Assembly: GCA_023460575.1 (NCBI GenBank)
Contig: JAEWPQ010000223.1
Span: 1-11,219 of the forward strand
DNA from: Bacillota bacterium
GTDB taxonomy: Bacteria; Bacillota; Clostridia; Lachnospirales; Lachnospiraceae
Direction of reading: 5' to 3'
DNA: 11,219 bases
Of the stretch, positions 6,624 through 11,219 are shown piece by piece. Under the pieces are notes generated by a model, which did not search any database, was not told the DNA's origin, and saw only the letters and a list, made by a program, of their open reading frames with translations. The first letter of the stretch is position 1. Each line of letters begins with the position of its first letter. The position numbers and the translations under genes were made by a program.

Positions 6624-6971
6624 TTATTCCACCGTTTCTTCTTTTATTGTTTCCTCTTCCTCTGTCTCTTCCAAGTCTTCTTTTACTATGTCTTTTTGTT
6701 TACCAGGTACATAATCCAGAAAGTAAAGGTAGATGTCTACAATAGCCTGGTACAATTCTTCGGGGATCTGACTCCCTAATTCAAGCTGTGTGAGTATGGT
6801 AGCAAGGGAATTATCCTCATAAACAGGGATTCCGTTCTCATTGGCCATCTCCACAATTTTTTCTGCCGTATAACCCATTCCGGATGCAACGATAACAGGA
6901 GACGGATTTTTCGCATCATCGTATTTTAAGGCAACCGCCTTTTTATTGAGTGTACTTTTAAATTCTGACAT
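6624..6971 (-). CDS. FlhB C-terminal-domain homologue (FlhX/YlqH type; EscU/YscU/HrcU family)
   Basis: This 115-residue protein matches only the cytoplasmic C-terminal part of FlhB, the export switch of the flagellar type III apparatus. The match starts just after the FlhB self-cleavage point: KKAVALKYDD aligns with the FlhB stretch HYAVALKYD that follows the NPT cleavage site. Further family features are SPVIVASGMGYTAEKI (24-39), the IPVYEDNSLA segment (48-57) and IPEELYQAIVDIYLYF (69-84). The transmembrane part and the NPTH motif are absent. The last 25 residues form a Glu-rich tail. The ATG at 6971 is preferred because GGAAAGGAAG lies about 10 bases upstream and the product then matches the family N-terminus; a frame extension to 7016 lacks support. 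It overlaps the upstream FliK-like gene by 14 bases. In Helicobacter such a homologue can partly replace the FlhB C-domain. Confidence 0.87.
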   Translation of the reverse strand: MSEFKSTLNKKAVALKYDDAKNPSPVIVASGMGYTAEKIVEMANENGIPVYEDNSLATILTQLELGSQIPEELYQAIVDIYLYFLDYVPGKQKDIVKEDLEETEEEETIKEETVE

Positions 6972-8379
6972 CGACTGAATTCTTCCTTTCCTGTATTTTA
7001 GGAAATACCGATACAAGAGAAGAAGGCCCCTCTCCCGCCTGCAGGATTACCCGATCAGCCCGGAGGTGATTTTTTTCAAGAATCCCCTTAATTCCTCTCT
7101 GGATACTGGCTTCTGATTTTTTCATCTTCTCGGGATAATAGAGCTGGAGAGATGAAGTGCTCTCACCATAAAGCATCAGCAGTCTGAACTGGCCAAGTTC
7201 TGCTATTTCGAATTTAATGAAAATTCTTGCAACCCGTTCTGCGCCTGCCTGGGTACTGCTGCCCTCTTCATCCGGATCAATCCACATCTCTGTGAACAAT
7301 TTTCTGCCATTAATATCCATCGGAAATGCCAGGTGGAGAAGCGGCATATATACACTTTCATTCATTACAAGTGACTGGATTATATTCAGAAACGTCTGTC
7401 TGTTTTCTAGTCCTGCTCCTCCGCTGACCCCGGTACTTAAAAAATCAACGAATTTATCTGACCACTGATTTTTTCCTGCTGCCTGATCCATATCTACCTG
7501 GCCAAGAAGCTCTCCAAACTCTTCTGCAGTCGTGGAACCAAAATGCTTGCGAAATCCCTGGTAGCCCGTAAGTTTTGCAAATGCCTGCAGGACTTCCTGC
7601 CTGTTTCCGTTTTCGTATCTGGCCATAAGCACCGTCAAAAGGGAAATCTTGTCACGTATGGTACCCATATCATGATTTGCAGCAATGTAACGGCCTAAAA
7701 ACGGAAGGATCTTTTCTTTCAACAGAGCACTGTTTCCTTCTGTGTCTCCTTCTGCTGCAGATGTATCCAGTTCCTTCAGCATCTCATCGATCTGGGCAGC
7801 GGTCTGCTTAAATACGTATCCTTCCATATCTTTCACTGTATTAAATATATCATGAAGAATATGCTTTCCGGAAGACATATCGTTAAATTTTTTTATAAAA
7901 TTTAAAATATCTGTTTTTAAATCCACAGAACCTGTCTCAGCCATGACCTGCCTCAACTGGTCAAAAATACCTCCATTGAAGCGGACCGATGATTCTGCCT
8001 GCTCTTTTAAAAAGCCCAGAACATCTTCCTCCTGCATCTGGGTGGCTTTAAAAAAAGAAGCGATCTGTCTGGCTGCTTCTTCCCCCATCACACCTCCAGT
8101 TAACATCTCTTCTCCCTGGAAAAAAATATCGGAAAATATCCGGGAAATATCCGGTGAATTTTTTATCATATTGAGAAATGTACCGAAATTGGAACGATAC
8201 TGAAATGCCAGCTGCTGTTCCTGATTTGCACCGGAATCCGTCCGGTTATCCCCCCGCATCACCTTCGACGGATCTACAGGATTCTGTATCTGCGGTCCCT
8301 GGCCTGCCTGGGGGTTATTTTTAATCGTTGAATTATCATAGCCGGACATTGGAGTTGTTACTTTCAGAATATCTGCCAT
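6958..8379 (-). CDS. Protein with FliK-like C-terminus, partner of the FlhB-like gene
   Basis: This 473-residue protein is largely unfamiliar. The first 60 residues are polar and Gln/Asn/Pro-rich with no signal peptide. Residues 60-345 are mostly helical. The C-terminal part (about 345-450) has features of the FliK hook-length control domain: PLLHLAFPMDINGRKLFTEMWIDPDEEG, then KFEIAELGQFRLLMLY, a beta strand, and a helix SIQRGIKGILEKNHL. FliK proteins touch the FlhB C-domain to switch export from hook to filament, and the very next, overlapping gene encodes an FlhB C-domain homologue. I recall the Bacillus subtilis ylqG-ylqH pair as having the same order. The start is firm: ATG at 8379 behind GGAGG 7 bases upstream. 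It is the first gene of the minus-strand operon, diverging from cheA. The FliK relationship is inferred from pattern, not from a search. Confidence 0.65.
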   Translation of the reverse strand: MADILKVTTPMSGYDNSTIKNNPQAGQGPQIQNPVDPSKVMRGDNRTDSGANQEQQLAFQYRSNFGTFLNMIKNSPDISRIFSDIFFQGEEMLTGGVMGEEAARQIASFFKATQMQEEDVLGFLKEQAESSVRFNGGIFDQLRQVMAETGSVDLKTDILNFIKKFNDMSSGKHILHDIFNTVKDMEGYVFKQTAAQIDEMLKELDTSAAEGDTEGNSALLKEKILPFLGRYIAANHDMGTIRDKISLLTVLMARYENGNRQEVLQAFAKLTGYQGFRKHFGSTTAEEFGELLGQVDMDQAAGKNQWSDKFVDFLSTGVSGGAGLENRQTFLNIIQSLVMNESVYMPLLHLAFPMDINGRKLFTEMWIDPDEEGSSTQAGAERVARIFIKFEIAELGQFRLLMLYGESTSSLQLYYPEKMKKSEASIQRGIKGILEKNHLRADRVILQAGEGPSSLVSVFPKIQERKNSVDVRI

Positions 8380-8441
8380 ATTATGCCTCCATACAAGTTG
8401 TGTTTCATATATTTTTTTTCAAAAGGTTCTTCGATTTACTA

Positions 8442-8468
8442 TTATTTTTTTTCCAGCCATACCGATAA
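8442..8468 (+). promoter_or_regulatory. Candidate SigD (FliA)-type promoter of cheA
   Basis: ACCGATAA at 8461-8468 differs from the enteric FliA -10 GCCGATAA at one base, and TTAT at 8442-8445 lies 15 bases upstream. The predicted start near 8475 would give a leader of about 33 bases carrying the AAGGCGG site at 8491-8497, which is sensible geometry. Confidence 0.45.
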
Positions 8469-8473
8469 ATAAT

Positions 8474-8503
8474 TATATACTATACTAGACAAGGCGGTGT
8501 AAA
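8474..8503 (-). promoter_or_regulatory. Weak SigA-type promoter candidate for the FliK-like operon
   Basis: On the minus strand, TTTACA (8503-8498) is followed after 18 bases by TATATA (8479-8474), with TATAAT two bases further on. The leader to the ATG at 8379 would be about 90 bases. The AT-rich context makes chance matches common. Confidence 0.3.
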
Positions 8504-8507
8504 TATT

Positions 8508-10628
8508 ATGGATAACGGCATGGATAATATGCTTGATATGTATCTCTTTGAAACCAATTCCCTACTGGAGCAATTGGATGAACTCCTGATAGAAGCGGAA
8601 AAAGCAGGAGATTTTACGGTGGACGATGTGAATGAAATTTTTCGTATCATGCATACCGTTAAGGGTTCTTCCGCAATGATGGAGTTTAATTCTTTGATGC
8701 AGATCGCCCATCACATTGAAGATTTATTCTTTTTTATCCGTGAGAACGGTCTGGATTCACTTGAAAGTTCTCACAAAAGCACCCTTTTTGATTTAATGTT
8801 CCGCTCTACCGATTTGCTTCGTGCCGAAGTTTTAAAGGTTCAAAACAATGAGCCACTTAGTGATAATGTCGACAGTCTGACCGTGGAAATTAATAGTTTC
8901 CTGAAAAAAATCAGTAAGGATAATAAAGATGCACCTGCAGAAATAAAGAAACCGGAAAAGCCTGCCGTAAAAGAAAGTTCAAAACCAGCAGCTTCTTCTC
9001 CCGTTACAACTGTGGATCTGGACGAAGTCCGCATGGATCTTGCAGAGTGCCCGGATGATAATTCCCCATATTTTCTCCGTATCTTTTTCGATGAAGGCTG
9101 CGGAATGGAGAACCTCCGCGCATTTATGCTTATAAGTTCACTAAAGGAATCCGGTCTGGAATTTAATTTTTATCCCAGCGATGTGGAAACCAACAGTCAG
9201 AGCAGTTCAATCATTATTGAGAAGGGATTTTATCTCGCTCTTGACTCCCGTGAGACTGCAGATACAGCAATCTCCCAGATTAACAACATGAATAACCTCC
9301 GTTCTTATGAGCTGATTCAGAATGTACGGGCAAAGAGTGCAGTTGAGGAAAAGACCGCAGAGTCAGCCGCTGCCCCCGTTAACCGTGAAAGCACCGCACC
9401 TGCCAGCACCCCCGCCGCAAGCACCGGTCATCAGATGCCCAACAAACAGAATCTGATCAGTGTTAATTTAGCAAAGCTTGATAACCTCGTTGCAATTGTA
9501 GGCGAGATCGTTATAACCGAATCCATGGTAACCTCTTCACCTGAAATCCAGAATCTGAAGAATCTGGACAGCTTCTTAAAGGCAACCAGACAGCTTCGCA
9601 AACTGACTGATGATCTGCAGGATATTGTTATGTCTCTGCGCATGGTTCCAGTTTCCGGCGTATTCCAGAAAATGAACCGTATTGTAAGAGATATGAAGCA
9701 GAAACTTAAAAAAGATGTCCGTCTGACAATTGTGGGCGAGAATACGGAAGTTGACAAATCCATTGTTGACAGTATCGGTGATCCGATTATGCATATTGTA
9801 CGTAACTCAATGGATCATGGAATTGAAGAGACCGCTGAAGAACGTATCAGGGTTGGTAAAAATCCTCAGGGTGAAATCATTCTTTCTGCCAGTCATACCA
9901 CCAATGAAGTTATTATTTCCATACGTGATGACGGACGGGGCGTGAATCCTGCCGGTGTTCTTGCTAAAGCAAAGAGAAACGGAATTCTTACAAAGCCGGA
10001 AAGCGAATATACTCAGAAAGAGATTCTTGCTCTCTTGTTAGCTCCGGGCTTTTCCACTAACGAAACCGTTACCGAGTTTTCAGGCCGGGGCGTGGGTATG
10101 GATGTAGTAAAGAAGAACGTGGAAGCAATCGGCGGAACCGTTACCATTACAAGCGATCTGGGAAAGGGAATGTGCACCACCTTAAAGATCCCGCTTACCA
10201 TGGCAATTGTTGACGGTATGGAGATATCTGTAGGTAAATCCGTATTTACTATTCCGATTGCCAATATCCGCCAGTCATTTAAAGTGAAAAATGAAGAAGT
10301 TATTTATGATACAGAAGGTAATGAAATTATCAGATGCATGAACCAGTTCTATCCGATTCTCCGGATTCACAGACTTTACAATATTGAAACAGAAGTGACC
10401 AATATTGAAGACGGTATCCTGGTATGGGTTGAATCCGGTGATAAATCCTATTGTCTTTTCGTAGATGACCTTCTGGGAGAACAGCAGGTTGTTGTGAAGC
10501 CTCTGCCTGTATACTTAAACAGCTTTAATATCAAAGATTCCGGTATCAGCGGATGTACCATTCTTGGTGACGGCAATATCAGCATCATATTAGACGTTTT
10601 AAATCTGTATGCTGCAGCTCATAATTAA
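8508..10628 (+). CDS. cheA: Chemotaxis histidine kinase CheA
   Basis: CheA is the receptor-coupled kinase that phosphorylates CheY and CheB. The 706 residues show the full five-domain plan. The P1 Hpt domain (about 1-130) has phospho-accepting His49 in MHTVKGSSAMM. The P2-type regulator-binding domain (about 168-275) contains FFDEGCGMENLRAF. A Ser/Thr/Ala/Pro linker spans about 276-312. The P3 dimerisation helices (about 313-390) start NLISVNLAKLDNLV. The P4 ATPase has N box HIVRNSMDHGIE (429-440), G1 DDGRGV (474-479) and G2 GRGVGMDVV (526-534). The P5 CheW-like domain runs from about 565 to 706. All catalytic motifs are intact and the length is normal. The ATG follows AAGGCGG with a 10-base spacer; further in-frame ATGs lie at codons 5 and 8 but are less well placed. 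It is followed by cheW after 26 bases. Confidence 0.97.
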   Translation: MDNGMDNMLDMYLFETNSLLEQLDELLIEAEKAGDFTVDDVNEIFRIMHTVKGSSAMMEFNSLMQIAHHIEDLFFFIRENGLDSLESSHKSTLFDLMFRSTDLLRAEVLKVQNNEPLSDNVDSLTVEINSFLKKISKDNKDAPAEIKKPEKPAVKESSKPAASSPVTTVDLDEVRMDLAECPDDNSPYFLRIFFDEGCGMENLRAFMLISSLKESGLEFNFYPSDVETNSQSSSIIIEKGFYLALDSRETADTAISQINNMNNLRSYELIQNVRAKSAVEEKTAESAAAPVNRESTAPASTPAASTGHQMPNKQNLISVNLAKLDNLVAIVGEIVITESMVTSSPEIQNLKNLDSFLKATRQLRKLTDDLQDIVMSLRMVPVSGVFQKMNRIVRDMKQKLKKDVRLTIVGENTEVDKSIVDSIGDPIMHIVRNSMDHGIEETAEERIRVGKNPQGEIILSASHTTNEVIISIRDDGRGVNPAGVLAKAKRNGILTKPESEYTQKEILALLLAPGFSTNETVTEFSGRGVGMDVVKKNVEAIGGTVTITSDLGKGMCTTLKIPLTMAIVDGMEISVGKSVFTIPIANIRQSFKVKNEEVIYDTEGNEIIRCMNQFYPILRIHRLYNIETEVTNIEDGILVWVESGDKSYCLFVDDLLGEQQVVVKPLPVYLNSFNIKDSGISGCTILGDGNISIILDVLNLYAAAHN

Positions 10629-10654
10629 TTTTAATTAGAAATGGAGGAATACAA

Positions 10655-11152
10655 ATGTCAGCAGAAAGTACTAAAACAGCTATGAATGGTGCAGATAATT
10701 TAACACATGACGATTTTATTTCTGACGCAACGGAAGCCATGGAGCGTTATCTCACCTTTCGCACCGATAATTTAATTTTTGGTGTAAGCACAAACTATAT
10801 AATAGAAATCATTACCAACCATGTCATTACTGCCATGCCCATGATGCCAAATTACGTAAAGGGCATTATCAATTTAAGAGGTCAGATCGTGCCGATTATT
10901 GATATACGGCTGAGGCTGGGGAAACCTGCCATTGAATACACCAGCACTACCTGTGTCATCGTACTGAATGTTGATTCTGTGTTCATCGGCATTATTGTAG
11001 ATGCAGTGGAGCAGGTTCTGGATATTGATTATTCCAGGATTTCTTCTGTTCCTGCAAGCAACCGTGAAGAACTGGTCAGCGGCATGATATCCATGCCGGA
11101 CAACAAAGTGGTTCTGCTTCTGGATTGCGAAACATTAGTTAATAACTCATAA
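10655..11152 (+). CDS. cheW: Chemotaxis coupling protein CheW
   Basis: CheW bridges chemoreceptors and CheA in the signalling array by means of two SH3-like beta barrels. The 165-residue protein has the hallmark segment YVKGIINLRGQIVPIIDIRLRLG (67-89, including the conserved NLRG) and the second-barrel pattern VFIGIIVDAVEQVLDI (109-124). Residues 1-30 are an extra polar N-terminal stretch; the domain itself begins near RYLTFRTDNLIFGV. The ATG lies 8 bases behind GGAGG in the 26-base gap after cheA. A probable cheR starts 13 bases after its stop, so cheA-cheW-cheR form one operon. Confidence 0.95.
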   Translation: MSAESTKTAMNGADNLTHDDFISDATEAMERYLTFRTDNLIFGVSTNYIIEIITNHVITAMPMMPNYVKGIINLRGQIVPIIDIRLRLGKPAIEYTSTTCVIVLNVDSVFIGIIVDAVEQVLDIDYSRISSVPASNREELVSGMISMPDNKVVLLLDCETLVNNS

Positions 11153-11165
11153 AGGACGGCTATCT

Positions 11166-11219
11166 ATGTTAACACTCTCACAGCAAGACTTCACACGGCT
11201 GGTTCAGTTCGTGAAAAAA
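11166..11219 (+). CDS. cheR: Probable CheR methyltransferase, 5' fragment cut by the window end
   Basis: Only 18 codons are visible: MLTLSQQDFTRLVQFVKK, with no stop before the edge. The ATG has AAAGGACG about 9 bases upstream and starts 13 bases after cheW. The pattern (S-x-x-(D/E)-F-x-R-L-V-x-F-V-K-K) resembles the N-terminal helix of CheR, which methylates receptor glutamates, and cheR commonly adjoins cheW. With so little sequence the call leans on position. Confidence 0.6.
   Translation, partial: MLTLSQQDFTRLVQFVKK

Larger units (their letters stand above)
8380..8507. promoter_or_regulatory. Divergent intergenic region between the FliK-like operon and cheA
   Basis: These 128 AT-rich bases contain no gene and must hold promoters for both directions. 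Candidates are a SigD-like site toward cheA and a weak SigA-like site toward the minus-strand operon. The two overlap in 8474-8503, including the cheA ribosome binding site. Confidence 0.6.

Noticed and set aside
6972..7016. N-terminal extension of the FlhB-like protein to an ATG at 7016
   Set aside because: The extra 15 residues lie inside the upstream gene, have no ribosome binding site and are not expected for the family.
7217..8203. Open frames on the plus strand across the FliK-like gene
   Set aside because: They lack ribosome binding sites and family-like sequence, and are antisense shadows of a well-supported gene.
9431..10264. Open frames on the minus strand inside cheA
   Set aside because: They lie opposite conserved CheA P3-P4 coding sequence and are explained by its codon use.

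Overview
The window reads as a flagellar and chemotaxis region from a motile, low-to-middle GC Firmicute. The best guess is a Lachnospiraceae clostridium (Lacrimispora or Lachnoclostridium type). This rests on the clostridial CheA and CheW sequences, a FapA/DUF342 protein, a free-standing FlhB C-terminal homologue, choline-binding-type repeat proteins and strong AGGAGG-type ribosome binding sites. The taxon is inferred from sequence character only. All genes look intact. I see no mobile element, CRISPR array, tRNA or rRNA.

There are three transcription blocks. (1) Positions 1-2496, plus strand: a 349-base leader with two promoter-like sites and several possible hairpins, then a FapA/DUF342 protein and a single-domain CheY-like response regulator. 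(2) Positions 2640-8379, minus strand: reading in the direction of transcription, a protein with a FliK-like C-terminus, an FlhB C-terminal-domain homologue (FlhX/YlqH type), a PilZ protein, two paralogous secreted proteins with choline-binding-type repeats, and a lytic transglycosylase without a signal peptide. Blocks 1 and 2 converge on a perfect 21-bp stem-loop that can terminate both. (3) Positions 8508 to the end, plus strand: cheA, cheW and the first 18 codons of a probable cheR. Blocks 2 and 3 diverge from a 128-base region.

A working picture joins the blocks. CheA, CheW and CheR form the signalling core. The CheY-like protein next to FapA may be a further phosphorylation target. The FliK-like and FlhB-C-like pair looks like part of the export substrate switch. 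PilZ suggests c-di-GMP input. The two repeat proteins and the transglycosylase act on or bind the cell wall and are candidates for fitting the flagellum through, or anchoring it to, peptidoglycan. Three SigD(FliA)-like promoter candidates share a TTAT-N15/16-(G/A)CCGATA pattern. They lie before the FapA gene, before cheA and before the repeat-protein pair, which would tie these parts to the motility regulon.

The least familiar part is the minus-strand operon. It links export-switch homologues, a PilZ protein with a changed RxxxR motif, and a tandem pair of secreted wall- or glycan-binding proteins to flagellar genes.
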